The notes under the pieces were generated by a model that was not told the DNA's origin, searched no databases, and saw only the letters and a list, made by a program, of their open reading frames with translations. From Kineococcus sp. NBC_00420 (GTDB lineage: Bacteria; Actinomycetota; Actinomycetes; Actinomycetales; Kineococcaceae): a stretch of DNA of 64,000 nucleotides. Of the stretch, positions 19,047 through 27,687 are shown one piece after another. Where the stretch lies: positions 4,462,006 through 4,526,005 of the forward strand of contig NZ_CP107930.1 in assembly GCF_036021035.1 (NCBI RefSeq), read 5' to 3'. The translations under genes and the position numbers were made by a program. How positions within the stretch are numbered: the first letter of the stretch is position 1; each line of letters opens with the position of its first letter.

Positions 19047-19071
19047 GAAGTGGAGGACGGGCCTCAACTTC
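19047..19071. promoter_or_regulatory. TetR operator candidate in the tetR/efflux divergent gap
   Basis: The arms GAAGTGGAGG (19047-19056) and CCTCAACTTC (19062-19071) are inverted repeats matching at 9 of 10 positions around a 5-base centre. Size and symmetry suit a TetR dimer pair, and the site is centred between the two divergent start codons (19019 and 19133). Confidence 0.6.
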
Positions 19072-19132
19072 GCGCGCGGCGCGGCCGAAGCAGAACCGGA
19101 GACCAGCAGACCCCCGTCACGGAAGAGAGCTC

Positions 19133-20695
19133 GTGAGCACCGAGGCCACCCCGGCAGACCCGCCCCGCGACCCGGTGCGTGAGACCGCGAGCGCGGTGCC
19201 GCCGCGTCCGCGCACCTCGCCCGAGAACGACGTCCCGGCACCCCCGGCCGACCGTTCGCGCTGGCTCGTCCTCGCGGTCCTCTCGCTGGCCCAGCTCATG
19301 GTGGTCCTCGACTCCACGATCGTGAACATCGCCCTGCCCACCGCGCAGGCCTCCCTCGGCTTCTCCGACGACGACCGCCAGTGGGTCGTGACCTCCTACG
19401 CCCTCGCCTTCGGCGGTCTGCTGCTGCTCGGGGGCCGCCTCTCCGACGTCGTCGGACGCAAGCCGATGTTCCTCACCGGTCTGGTGGGTTTCGCCCTCGC
19501 CTCCGCCCTCGGCGGTCTCGCGCAGGGCTTCGGGATGCTCATCGTGGCCCGCGCCCTGCAGGGTGCCTTCGGCGCGATGCTGGCCCCGGCCGCGTTGTCG
19601 CTGCTCATGACGACCTTCACCGCACCGGGTGAGCGGACCAAGGCGTTCGGCATCTTCGGGGCGGTCGCGGGCGCCGGCGGCGGCATCGGGCTGCTCCTGG
19701 GCGGGCTGCTCACCGAGCACCTGTCCTGGCGCTGGTGCCTCTACATCAACGACGTCCTCGCCGTGGTGGCCGTCGTCGCCGCGTCCCTGCTGCTCAAGCA
19801 CCGGCGGTCGGCGAACCCCGCCCCGCTGGACTGGTTCGGCACCGTGACCGCCGTCCTCGGTCTCGTCGGGATCGTCTACGGCCTCGGCAACGCCGAGACC
19901 CACGGCTGGACCTCCCCGAGCACGTGGGGGTTCCTCGTCGCCGGGATCGTCCTGCTCGTGGTGTTCTGCTGGTGGCAGACCCGCGCGGCGCACCCGTTGC
20001 TGCCGCTGCGCGTGGTCCTCGACCGCAACCGCGGTGGGTCGTTGCTGGCGATGGCCGTCGTGGGGGCGGGCATGTTCGGGGTCTTCCTGTTCCTCACCTA
20101 CTACCTGGCCAAGCAGCTCGGGTACACCCCGGTGCAGACCGGGCTGGCGTTCCTGCCGATGATCGGTGCCGTCTCGGTGACCGCACCGTTCGTGGGGGCC
20201 CGGCTGCTGCCGCGCGTGGGTCCCAAGCCCCTCGTCCCCACCGGCCTCGTCCTCGCCGCGCTCGGCATGGCCCTGCTGACCCGCATCGACGTCGACTCCC
20301 ACTACGCCTCGGTCGTCCTGCCCGGGTTGATCGTCGAGGGCGTCGGCCTGGGCTTCATCTTCTCCGCGGCGATGGCCACGGCCACCCTGGGCGTCCAGCC
20401 CGCCGACGCCGGCGTCGCGGGCGCGATGGCCAACACCGTCCAGCAGATCGGCGGGTCCATCGGCACCGCGCTGCTCTCCGCGCTCGCCGGCAGCACCGTG
20501 ACGGGCTACCTCGCCGACCACGTCGACGGCGAGCCGTCCCCGGCCGACCTCGCCCAGGCGACGTTGTCGAGCTACCACGTCGCGTTCTGGGTCTGCTCGG
20601 GGATCTTCGTGGTCGGTGCCCTCGCCACCGGTCTGCTGCTGCGTCGCGGGGCGCCGCAGTTCGACCCCGACGCGGGTCCGGTCATCGCCCACTGA
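19133..20695 (+). CDS. DHA2-family MFS drug efflux transporter
   Basis: This 520-residue, 14-helix pump has the DHA2 hallmark LMVVLDSTIVNIALP in the first helix, the loop motif GGRLSDVVGRKPMF and motif C-like GAVAGAGGGIGLLLGGLL. A Pro-rich cytoplasmic N-terminus of about 45 residues precedes helix 1. It lacks the C-terminal beta-sandwich seen in the pump at the start of the window. The GTG at 19133 follows GGAAGAG. The divergent TetR gene and the operator between them indicate ligand-induced expression. Substrates are unknown; dyes, antibiotics or lipophilic cations are typical for the family. Confidence 0.94.
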   Translation: MSTEATPADPPRDPVRETASAVPPRPRTSPENDVPAPPADRSRWLVLAVLSLAQLMVVLDSTIVNIALPTAQASLGFSDDDRQWVVTSYALAFGGLLLLGGRLSDVVGRKPMFLTGLVGFALASALGGLAQGFGMLIVARALQGAFGAMLAPAALSLLMTTFTAPGERTKAFGIFGAVAGAGGGIGLLLGGLLTEHLSWRWCLYINDVLAVVAVVAASLLLKHRRSANPAPLDWFGTVTAVLGLVGIVYGLGNAETHGWTSPSTWGFLVAGIVLLVVFCWWQTRAAHPLLPLRVVLDRNRGGSLLAMAVVGAGMFGVFLFLTYYLAKQLGYTPVQTGLAFLPMIGAVSVTAPFVGARLLPRVGPKPLVPTGLVLAALGMALLTRIDVDSHYASVVLPGLIVEGVGLGFIFSAAMATATLGVQPADAGVAGAMANTVQQIGGSIGTALLSALAGSTVTGYLADHVDGEPSPADLAQATLSSYHVAFWVCSGIFVVGALATGLLLRRGAPQFDPDAGPVIAH

Positions 20696-20771
20696 CCACG
20701 CGTGTGACGCTGGGGCGGGCGTGCAGTTGACTGGGCCTGCACGGATGGGGAGCACGGGTGAGGGAGAACGC

Positions 20772-21503
20772 ATGAGCACCGAACAGGACGTCGACGCTCC
20801 GGGCTCGACGCCGCCACCGCAGCCGTCCGCGGGCGGCCGGCTCTTCGCGGCCGTGCGCGAGGTCGTCCTCGTCGTGGCGGTGGCCCTCGTCGTCTCCCTC
20901 GTCGTGAAGACGTTCCTCCTCCAGGCCTTCTTCATCCCCTCGGAGTCGATGGAGCAGACCCTCGACGTCGGCGACCGGGTCATCGTCAGCAAGCTGACGC
21001 CGGGCCCCTTCGACCTCGCCCGCGGCGACGTCGTCGTCTTCCAGGACCCGGGGGGCTGGCTGCCCCCGGGCAGCACGGTCCAGCGCGGTGCGGTGGCGAC
21101 GGCCGTCTCCGACGTCCTGACCTTCGTCGGTCTGCTCCCCGAGGACTCCGACGACCACCTCATCAAGCGCGTCATCGGCCTCCCCGGCGACCACGTCGTC
21201 GGCACCGACGACGGCAGCGAGATCACCGTGAACGGCACGCCCGTCGACGAGTCGTCCTACCTCGCCACCGGCGCCGAACCCACCGAGGTCGACTTCGACG
21301 TGACCGTCCCCGCCGGGGAGCTCTGGGTCATGGGCGACAACCGGCAGAACTCCCGCGACTCCCGCTACAACGCCGGGTCCACCGACGGCGGTTTCGTCCC
21401 GATCGACCTCGTCGTGGGTCGCGCCTACAGCGTCGTCTGGCCGGTCTCGCACTGGTCGTGGCTGGGCACCCCCTCGGCCTTCGCCGACGTCAAGGACCGG
21501 TAG
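20772..21503 (+). CDS. lepB: Signal peptidase I
   Basis: This membrane peptidase removes signal peptides from exported proteins. A single N-terminal anchor (VVLVVAVALVVSLVVKTFLL, about 31-50) is followed by the catalytic Ser59 in IPSESM and Lys132 in HLIKRVIGLPGD. Box E is GDNRQNSRDSR. The 243-residue size is typical of actinobacterial LepB. The start ATG 20772 has GGGAGAA upstream; an in-frame ATG nine codons earlier is possible. LepB is usually found beside rplS and rnhB in this phylum, so this isolated copy may be one of several paralogues. Confidence 0.95.
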   Translation: MSTEQDVDAPGSTPPPQPSAGGRLFAAVREVVLVVAVALVVSLVVKTFLLQAFFIPSESMEQTLDVGDRVIVSKLTPGPFDLARGDVVVFQDPGGWLPPGSTVQRGAVATAVSDVLTFVGLLPEDSDDHLIKRVIGLPGDHVVGTDDGSEITVNGTPVDESSYLATGAEPTEVDFDVTVPAGELWVMGDNRQNSRDSRYNAGSTDGGFVPIDLVVGRAYSVVWPVSHWSWLGTPSAFADVKDR

Positions 21504-21509
21504 CCGCGC

Positions 21510-21809
21510 TCACGTCAGGACGGCGACCGCCTCCACCTCCACCAGCTGATCCGGGTAGCCGAGCACGCTGACGCCGAGCAGCGTGCTCGGAGCGTCGTGG
21601 TCGCCGAACGCCGTCCGCACCACGTCCCAGACCGCGCCGAGGTCATCACGGTCCGCGGACGCGACGTAGACGGTGGTCTTCACCACGTCGGAGAGCTCCG
21701 CTCCCGCGGCCGCCAGTGCGGTGATCAGGTTCGCGACGACCTGACGGGTCTGCCCGATGACGTCTCCGACGGACACCGTGGCCCCGTCTGCGTCCAGCGG
21801 ACACGCGCT
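21510..21809 (-). pseudogene. 5'-truncated RidA-family (Rid/YjgF) gene remnant
   Basis: About 99 codons match the C-terminal three quarters of a RidA-like enamine/imine deaminase: PLDADGATV, QTRQVVANLITALAAAGAELSDVVKTTVYV and the closing LVEVEAVAVL. The first 35 residues or so of the family (the strand with the GYSQAV-type core) cannot be found in any upstream frame. There is no start codon or ribosome site at the conserved edge. The open frame does continue upstream, but only as antisense of the Dabb gene. It converges on lepB. I read it as a decayed gene; an intact short variant starting at an internal GTG is possible but would lack part of the fold. Confidence 0.6.
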
Positions 21810-21875
21810 TCCCGCTCGACGGGAGTGTTTCGCGTCCTTGAGGGCCCTTCGCGACGCGGTGCGCTCCAGTCCGTG

Positions 21876-21930
21876 GAGTGGAACGTTCGACGTGTTCAGA
21901 GGCACCTGTGAGCCGCCGGACGTTCCACTC
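21876..21930. repeat. Long-spaced perfect inverted repeat before the Dabb gene
   Basis: GAGTGGAACGT (21876-21886) and its exact reverse complement ACGTTCCACTC (21920-21930) are separated by 33 bases. They lie between the broken end of the RidA remnant and the Dabb start at 21963. They may be paired operator half-sites for a looping regulator, or scar arms from the event that truncated the RidA gene. Confidence 0.5.
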
Positions 21931-21962
21931 GCGGCGCGCGGAGGACGTGCCAGCATGCCGTC

Positions 21963-22382
21963 GTGCTCGAAGAACTCAGACGTCAGCTGGCCGAGGTCGG
22001 CCCGGCCACCTTCACCGCCCGCGACTACCGTCCCGCCACCGTGCGTCACGTGGTCCTGTTCCGCTACCGCGACGACGTGACCGAGGAGCAGCAGCAGGAG
22101 GTCCTGCGCCGGTTCCGGGCGCTCGCGGACTCCGAGCGCGACGGTGAGCGCTACGTCGTCTCGATCGAGGCGGGGGAGCAGGCCAGCGGTGAGGGAGCGG
22201 CACCGTTCCACCACGGCATCGTCGTGACGTTCGCCTCGGAGGGCGACCGCAACTACTACGTGGGCACCCCCGTCCTGGACGATCCCGCGCACCTCGACCC
22301 CGCGCACGCGCGGTTCAAGGAGTTCGTCGGGCCCCTGCTGCACCCCACCGACGGGGTGCTGGTCTTCGACGTCGTCGCCTGA
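21963..22382 (+). CDS. Dabb (stress-responsive alpha/beta barrel) domain protein
   Basis: The 139-residue protein contains a Dabb fold: the start RHVVLFRYRDDVTEEQQQEVLRRF and the C-terminal HARFKEFVGPLLHP block are family hallmarks. About 25 residues precede the domain. These small dimeric ferredoxin-like barrels have varied or unknown roles, sometimes stress-related and sometimes enzymatic (olivetolic acid cyclase-like). No catalytic call can be made. The start is GTG 21963; no clear ribosome site is visible. It converges on the GT2 gene across a hairpin. Confidence 0.85.
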   Translation: MLEELRRQLAEVGPATFTARDYRPATVRHVVLFRYRDDVTEEQQQEVLRRFRALADSERDGERYVVSIEAGEQASGEGAAPFHHGIVVTFASEGDRNYYVGTPVLDDPAHLDPAHARFKEFVGPLLHPTDGVLVFDVVA

Positions 22383-22400
22383 GCCGAGCCCGGACGCACG

Positions 22401-22436
22401 AGAGCGCGGACCGGTCCGGGGACCTGTCCGCGCTCT
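22401..22436. terminator. Hairpin between convergent Dabb and GT2 genes
   Basis: An 11-bp perfect stem (AGAGCGCGGAC 22401-22411 with GTCCGCGCTCT 22426-22436) and a 14-base loop lie in the 64-bp convergent gap, consistent with a bidirectional terminator. There is no T-tract. Confidence 0.55.
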
Positions 22437-22446
22437 GGGTGGTGGG

Positions 22447-23940
22447 TCAGGCGGTGAGCCCGCGGGTCGGGCGCAGCAGCTTGATGACGAGCAGGACGCT
22501 GGCGATGATCGTCACGGCGGCGAGGGTGCGCCAGCCGACGGTGAGCACCACGCGCTGGAACTCGACGCTGGCCTGGGTCAGCCAGTACCAGGCGCCGACG
22601 GAGGACGCGACGACGGAGCCGACGATGGTGGCGAGCAGGGCGCCCGCGCCGCTGCCGCTGCGCTTGCCGGCCTCGGCGGCGGCCTGGTCGGCCCAGAGGT
22701 CGCGTCGCTTGCCGAGCAGGTGGGTCACCCAGGACTTCGCGGTGTTCCAGCCGGAGAACCACAGCCACATCTCACCGGGCAGCCAGAGCACGGCGAAGAG
22801 GTAGTCGGCGCGGGTCCGGTGGGGGGAGAGGTGGGCCATCTTCAGCTGGTAGAGCGCCGCGAGGGCGGTCGGGGTGATCCACCACCAGGACCAGACGAAC
22901 TGCGAGACCGACAGCGACGCGGCGAGCAGGGCGACGAAGGCGAGACGCATGACGACGTTGAGGCCCAGACCGATGTGCTGCAGCCAGAACGGCAGGGTGC
23001 GCTTGGACAGCGGCATGCTCGTCATGAGCGAGATGAGCCCGGCGTTCCACTTGGCGCGCTGACCCGAGAGGGCGCGGACGGTCGGCATGGCGCCGACCTG
23101 GGCGCGGGCGGTGGCCGACATGACCGTCGTCCAGCCGATCTCCTGCAGTTCGAGGCCGAGCTGCGCGTCCTCGGTGGCGGTCTCGTTCGTCCACGGCGCG
23201 GGACGGTGGTGGCGGCGGGTGACCTCGTCGATGGCGCTGAAGCGGAAGGCCGAGCACTGACCGCCGACGATCGTGGTCTTGCGGGCACGTTCGTTGGCGC
23301 GGACCTGGAACTGGGTGAAGTCCATCTTCTGGGCGCGGACCAGCTGGCGGTTGAACCAGCCGCCGGTGCCCTCGGCGAAGTGGTACTTCGCCGACACGGC
23401 GGCGGCGCTGGGGGTCTTCAGCAGCTCGGCCTCGAGGTCGGCGAGGCAGTCGGGGTCCAGCACGACGTCGGCGTCCATGCTGACCATGACGTCGAAGGCG
23501 CCGCCGGCCAGGAACTCCGCGTACCCGGTGGCGAGGGCGCCGACCTTGGCGTCGGTGTTGCCGACGGTCTCGATGACCTTGACCCCGCGGTAGCGCTTGG
23601 CGATCTTCACGGTGGCGTCGGTGCAGTTGTCGGCGACGACGACGATGAGGTCGGGGGTCCGCGACTGCGCCATGAGCGACTCCAGGCACGCCTCGATGTC
23701 CTGCTCCTCGTTGTGCGCGGGGAGCAGCACGGCCATCTTGGCGGTGCGGCGGGTGGCCGGGCGGTAGCGCAGCCGGTGGATGGTGACCTCGAGGGCACGG
23801 CGGGCGGTCACCGCGGTGTCGGCGATCCGGTCGGCGATGCTCGTCCGGGGAGCCGGCACGCTCAGGCGCGGCACGACGGTGCCTTCGACGACCCGGGGTT
23901 CGGGCTGGACCAGCAGGGGGGCGAGGTCTTGGACGGCCAT
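22447..23940 (-). CDS. Processive GT2 glycosyltransferase (polysaccharide synthase type)
   Basis: This is a membrane-embedded family 2 glycosyltransferase resembling hyaluronan and poly-N-acetylglucosamine synthases. The catalytic domain has LLPAHNEEQDIEACL at 72-86, the metal-binding DAD at 156-158, the acceptor-side TED at 256-258 and QRAKW at 294-298, a conservative version of QxxRW. Three to five membrane helices follow, and the last part ends with VLLVIKLLRPTRG. The start ATG 23940 has a strong GGAGG. The sugar is unknown. It stands alone, divergent from ileS, so any export partner must be elsewhere. An exopolysaccharide or cell-wall glycan role is inferred. Confidence 0.92.
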   Translation of the reverse strand: MAVQDLAPLLVQPEPRVVEGTVVPRLSVPAPRTSIADRIADTAVTARRALEVTIHRLRYRPATRRTAKMAVLLPAHNEEQDIEACLESLMAQSRTPDLIVVVADNCTDATVKIAKRYRGVKVIETVGNTDAKVGALATGYAEFLAGGAFDVMVSMDADVVLDPDCLADLEAELLKTPSAAAVSAKYHFAEGTGGWFNRQLVRAQKMDFTQFQVRANERARKTTIVGGQCSAFRFSAIDEVTRRHHRPAPWTNETATEDAQLGLELQEIGWTTVMSATARAQVGAMPTVRALSGQRAKWNAGLISLMTSMPLSKRTLPFWLQHIGLGLNVVMRLAFVALLAASLSVSQFVWSWWWITPTALAALYQLKMAHLSPHRTRADYLFAVLWLPGEMWLWFSGWNTAKSWVTHLLGKRRDLWADQAAAEAGKRSGSGAGALLATIVGSVVASSVGAWYWLTQASVEFQRVVLTVGWRTLAAVTIIASVLLVIKLLRPTRGLTA

Positions 23941-24197
23941 GGGGGTTCCTCCGGGGGCGGGGGGAGTTCGGGGGTGCAGTGCGAGGGGCTCATCAGTGAC
24001 GTTAGGTAGCCGATTGCTGCACCAACAGCTCCGTTCCGCCGCTAGAGGTAACGCTGCGGTGATGAACAGACCGCTTGGACCCCTGGTCGTCACCCGGAGT
24101 GACGTCACCTCACGCAACCCTTGACGGGTGGTGACCGGAGTCGCGACATCCGTGACTGCCGGTGCCGAACGGGGAAGACCTGGACCTCGGCGACGGT
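23941..24197. other. Divergent intergenic region between the GT2 gene and the ileS leader
   Basis: This gap of about 260 bp must hold the promoters of the GT2 gene (minus) and the ileS leader (plus). A TTGACG at 24121-24126 has no good -10 at 17-18 bases. A TANNNT-like TAACGT on the minus strand near 24000 is a weak candidate for the GT2 gene. Nothing else recognisable is seen. Confidence 0.4.
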
Positions 24198-24203
24198 TAC
24201 CAT
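24198..24203 (+). promoter_or_regulatory. Likely -10 element of the ileS T-box transcript
   Basis: TACCAT fits TANNNT and is placed so that transcription would begin near 24209-24212, directly before the conserved stem I bases of the T-box. No consensus -35 is seen, which is common in this phylum. Confidence 0.45.
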
Positions 24204-24208
24204 GACCG

Positions 24209-24440
24209 CACAGGCATCGATCCGGCCATCACCGGTGAGCCTCCGGAAGAACGGCCGCACCACCCAGCGGGTGGGACGGCTCACTAGAACCGGACGGGTG
24301 CGGCCCGTGACAGCCGGACGAGAGGTCGTCGTCGTCGGTCCTTCGGGGCGGTCGGGGACGGCAAGCGGGGTGGTACCGCGGCACCGCCGGCCCCGGCGGG
24401 AGTCGTCCTCGTGGCTGGAAGCATCAGTCGAGGAGACGCA
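24209..24440 (+). ncRNA. T-box riboswitch (tRNA-Ile sensing, translational type)
   Basis: The leader contains the T-box signature GGTGGTACCGCGG at 24369-24381, which base-pairs with the acceptor end of uncharged tRNA. The upstream part is the very short stem I seen in actinobacterial ileS leaders, with ATC (Ile) at 24228-24230 as probable specifier in GGCCATCACCGG. A sequestering helix can form between TCCTCG (24406-24411) and CGAGGA (24429-24434), which includes the ileS ribosome site. There is no T-run terminator, so control should be on translation: uncharged tRNA-Ile frees the ribosome site. Stem positions are approximate. Confidence 0.88.
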
Positions 24441-24441
24441 C

Positions 24442-27400
24442 GTGTCGCAGGACGTCACGCCGCCGGACGAGACCACCACCGTGGCCCCCGGGGACACCAG
24501 CGAGGCCGGCAGCAGCCCCCGCTTCCCCGAGATCGAGCAGCGCATCCTCGACTCCTGGGCCGCCGACGGCACCTTCCAGGCCAGCGTCGACGCCCGCAAG
24601 GGCTCCGCTGCGGGCGAGTTCGTCTTCTACGACGGCCCACCCTTCGCCAACGGCCTGCCGCACTACGGCCACCTGCTCACGGGCTACGTGAAGGACCTCG
24701 TCCCCCGGTACAAGACCATGCGCGGGCACCAGGTCGAGCGGCGCTTCGGCTGGGACACCCACGGCCTGCCCGCCGAGGTCGAGGCCGAGAAGCAGCTCGG
24801 GATCACCCACAAGTCCGAGATCGACGAACTCGGCGTCGCCGCGTTCAACGCCGCCTGCCGCACCTCCGTGCTGAAGTACACGAAGGAGTGGGAGGAGTAC
24901 GTCACCCGCCAGGCGCGCTGGGTCGACTTCGACAACGACTACAAGACCCTCGACACCGACTACATGGAGTCGGTCATGTGGGCCTTCAAGACGTTGTGGG
25001 ACAAGGGCCTCGTCTACGAGGGCTTCCGCGTCCTGGCCTACTGCTGGCGCTGCGAGACCCCGCTCAGCAACTCCGAGACCCGCCTCGACGACACCTACCG
25101 CAACCGGCAGGACCCGGCCGTCACCGTCGGCTTCCGCCTGCTGGGCGACGGGTCCCACGACGCCCTCGACGGCGTCCTCGCCCTCATCTGGACCACCACC
25201 CCCTGGACCCTCCCGAGCAACCTCGCCATGGCCGTGCACCCCGACCTGCGCTACGTCGTGGTCACGGGCACCGGTGAGCACGAGGGCCGCAGGTTCCTGC
25301 TCGCCGAGGACCGCCTCTCCCACTACGCCCGCGAACTCGGCGAGGACGCCGCCGAGCGCGTCGTCGGCCGCTACCGCGGTGAGGAACTGCTGGGCCGGCG
25401 CTACGTCCCGCCCTTCGACTACTTCGCCGGCCGCGAGAACGCCCACCAGGTCCTGGCCGCGGACTACGTCACGACCGACTCCGGGACGGGGATCGTGCAC
25501 ATCGCGCCCGCCTTCGGCGAGGACGACAAGCTCGTCACCGACGCCGCCGGCATCGTCCCCGTCGTGCCCGTCGCCTCCAACGGCACGTTCACGGCCGAGG
25601 TCACCGACTTCGCCGGGATGCACGTCTTCGACGCCAACAAGGAGATCAACCGCGCCCTGCGCGACGGGGTCCCCAGCGGTGCCCTCCTGCTGCGGCTGGA
25701 GACCTACGACCACTCCTACCCGCACTGCTGGCGCTGCGGGAACGCACTGATCTACCGCGCCGTCTCCAGCTGGTTCGTCAAGGTCACGGCCATCCGCGAC
25801 CGCATGGTCGAGCTGAACGAGGACATCACCTGGGTCCCCGAGCACGTCAAGCACGGCTCCTTCGGCAAGTGGCTCGAGGGGGCGCGCGACTGGTCGATCA
25901 GCCGCAGCCGCTACTGGGGCAGCCCCATCCCGGTGTGGATGTCGGACGACCCGACCTACCCGCGCGTCGACGTGTACGGCTCGCTGGACGACCTCGAGCG
26001 CGACTTCGGCGTGCGCCCGGCCGACCTGCACCGCCCCACCATCGACGACCTCACCCGCCCGAACCCGGACGACCCGACCGGGAAGTCGACCATGCGCCGG
26101 GTCCCGGAGGTGCTCGACTGCTGGTTCGAGTCCGGGTCGATGCCCTTCGCCCAGGTGCACTACCCCTTCGAGAACACCGAGTGGTTCGAGAGCCACTACC
26201 CGGGCGACTTCATCGTCGAGTACATCGGCCAGACCCGCGGCTGGTTCTACACGCTGCACGTGCTCGCGACCGCGCTCTTCGACCGGCCCGCGTTCCGCAC
26301 CGCCGTCTCCCACGGCATCCTGCTGGGCGACGACGGCCGGAAGATGAGCAAGTCGCTGCGCAACTACCCCGACGTCTCCGAGGTCCTCGACCGCGACGGC
26401 GCCGACGCCATGCGCTGGTTCCTCATGAGTTCCCCCGTCCTGCGCGGGGGGAACCTCATCGTCACCGAGCAGGGCATCCGCGACTCCGTCCGCCAGGTCC
26501 TGCTGCCGCTGTGGAACACCTGCTCGTTCTTCCAGCTGTACTCCGGGACCTCCAGCCACACCCCCCGCTGGCGGACCTCCTCCTCCGACGTCCTCGACCG
26601 CTACGTCCTCGCGAAGCTGCACGACACCGTCGTGGCCGTCACCGCGCAACTCGACGTCTACGACATCGCGGGGGCCTGCGAGACGTCCCGGCAGTTCCTG
26701 GACTCCCTCACCAACTGGTACGTCCGGCGCTCGCGGTCGGCGTTCTGGGACGGTGAGTCCGACCGGGCCAAGGACGCCTTCGACACCCTCTACACGGTGC
26801 TGGAGACGACGACGCGGATGCTCGCGCCGCTGCTCCCGCTGTTCTCCGAGGAGATCTGGCGCTCGCTGACCGGCGGACGCTCCGTCCACCTCACCGACTG
26901 GCCGGACGCGATGGACCTGCCCAGCGACCCGGCTCTCGTCGCCGCCATGGACGAGGCCCGCGTGACCTGCTCCAACGCGCTGGCGCTGCGCAAGGCCAAC
27001 GGGTTGCGGGTGCGGTTGCCGCTGAACCGCCTCGAGGTCCTCGTCGCCGATCCGGCTGCCCTGCAGCCGTTCGCCCAGCTGGTGGCCGACGAGGTCAACG
27101 TCCGCGAGGTCGCCCTCGGGCCGATCGAGAAGGCCGTCGAGTACGGCGTCGTCGCGAAGCTGACCGTCAACGCCCGCGCCGCCGGACCCCGCCTGGGCAA
27201 GCAGGTGCAGCAGGCGATCAAGGGGTCGAAGTCCGGGGAGTGGGAGGAACGTCCCGACGGGACCGTCGTCGCCGGCGGGATCGAGCTCGTCGAGGGCGAG
27301 TACGAGCTGAGCACCGTCGTGGAGGGCGTCGACTCCGGTCTCGCCACGGCCGCGCTCGCCGGTGGGGGTTTCGTCGTGCTGGACACGACCGTCACCCCGG

Positions 27401-27687
27401 AGCTCGCGGCCGAGGGCATCGCCCGCGACGTGATCCGGCTCGTCCAGCAGGCCCGGCGCGACGCCGGTCTGCACGTGTCGGACCGGATCCGGCTGACGGT
27501 CGCGGCGGCCGGCCCGGTCTGGGAGGCGCTGGTGACCCACCAGAACCTCGTCGTCGAGGAGACGTTGGCGCAGCAGTTCGGGTCCAGCGGTTCCGTGGCG
27601 GCCGTCCCGGCCGGCACGGCGACGCTGGTGGGGCAGGTCGAGGGGCACGAGGTGCGCATCGTGGTGCAGAAGGCAGAGACGATCTGA
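24442..27687 (+). CDS. ileS: Isoleucyl-tRNA synthetase (long, eukaryote-like type 2)
   Basis: This class I synthetase of 1081 residues charges tRNA-Ile. The HIGH motif is HYGH at 74-77 within [15 protein letters not shown], and KMSKS is at 634-638 ([11 protein letters not shown]). The editing domain carries [14 protein letters not shown]. Its length, the NYPD sequence after KMSKS and the lack of a C-terminal zinc-finger cysteine set mark the type 2 (IleRS2) clade, which is usually resistant to mupirocin. The start is GTG 24442 with AGGAG upstream inside the T-box sequestering helix. The frame is open through the T-box, but that region is RNA, not coding. The stop overlaps the folC start by one base. 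Confidence 0.97.
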   Translation: MSQDVTPPDETTTVAPGDTSEAGSSPRFPEIEQRILDSWAADGTFQASVDARKGSAAGEFVFYDGPPFANGLPHYGHLLTGYVKDLVPRYKTMRGHQVERRFGWDTHGLPAEVEAEKQLGITHKSEIDELGVAAFNAACRTSVLKYTKEWEEYVTRQARWVDFDNDYKTLDTDYMESVMWAFKTLWDKGLVYEGFRVLAYCWRCETPLSNSETRLDDTYRNRQDPAVTVGFRLLGDGSHDALDGVLALIWTTTPWTLPSNLAMAVHPDLRYVVVTGTGEHEGRRFLLAEDRLSHYARELGEDAAERVVGRYRGEELLGRRYVPPFDYFAGRENAHQVLAADYVTTDSGTGIVHIAPAFGEDDKLVTDAAGIVPVVPVASNGTFTAEVTDFAGMHVFDANKEINRALRDGVPSGALLLRLETYDHSYPHCWRCGNALIYRAVSSWFVKVTAIRDRMVELNEDITWVPEHVKHGSFGKWLEGARDWSISRSRYWGSPIPVWMSDDPTYPRVDVYGSLDDLERDFGVRPADLHRPTIDDLTRPNPDDPTGKSTMRRVPEVLDCWFESGSMPFAQVHYPFENTEWFESHYPGDFIVEYIGQTRGWFYTLHVLATALFDRPAFRTAVSHGILLGDDGRKMSKSLRNYPDVSEVLDRDGADAMRWFLMSSPVLRGGNLIVTEQGIRDSVRQVLLPLWNTCSFFQLYSGTSSHTPRWRTSSSDVLDRYVLAKLHDTVVAVTAQLDVYDIAGACETSRQFLDSLTNWYVRRSRSAFWDGESDRAKDAFDTLYTVLETTTRMLAPLLPLFSEEIWRSLTGGRSVHLTDWPDAMDLPSDPALVAAMDEARVTCSNALALRKANGLRVRLPLNRLEVLVADPAALQPFAQLVADEVNVREVALGPIEKAVEYGVVAKLTVNARAAGPRLGKQVQQAIKGSKSGEWEERPDGTVVAGGIELVEGEYELSTVVEGVDSGLATAALAGGGFVVLDTTVTPELAAEGIARDVIRLVQQARRDAGLHVSDRIRLTVAAAGPVWEALVTHQNLVVEETLAQQFGSSGSVAAVPAGTATLVGQVEGHEVRIVVQKAETI

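Noticed and set aside
20720..20743. 7-bp hairpin (CGTGCAG/CTGCACG) between the DHA2 gene and lepB
   Set aside because: Short stem with no T-tract and of a kind expected by chance in GC-rich DNA; not enough for a terminator call.
21881..21888. GAACGTTC as a LexA (SOS) box
   Set aside because: The actinobacterial LexA box needs GAAC and GTTC separated by four bases (TCGAACNNNNGTTCGA type); here they abut and flanks do not match.
24121..24441. N-terminal extension of IleRS
   Set aside because: The frame is open, but the bases form the T-box RNA, and the GTG at 24442 has the ribosome site that the T-box controls.
24424..27648. 1074-codon minus-strand frame opposite ileS
   Set aside because: No ribosome site, no domain and a V/G/E/R-rich mirror of the IleRS codons; ileS has all synthetase motifs.
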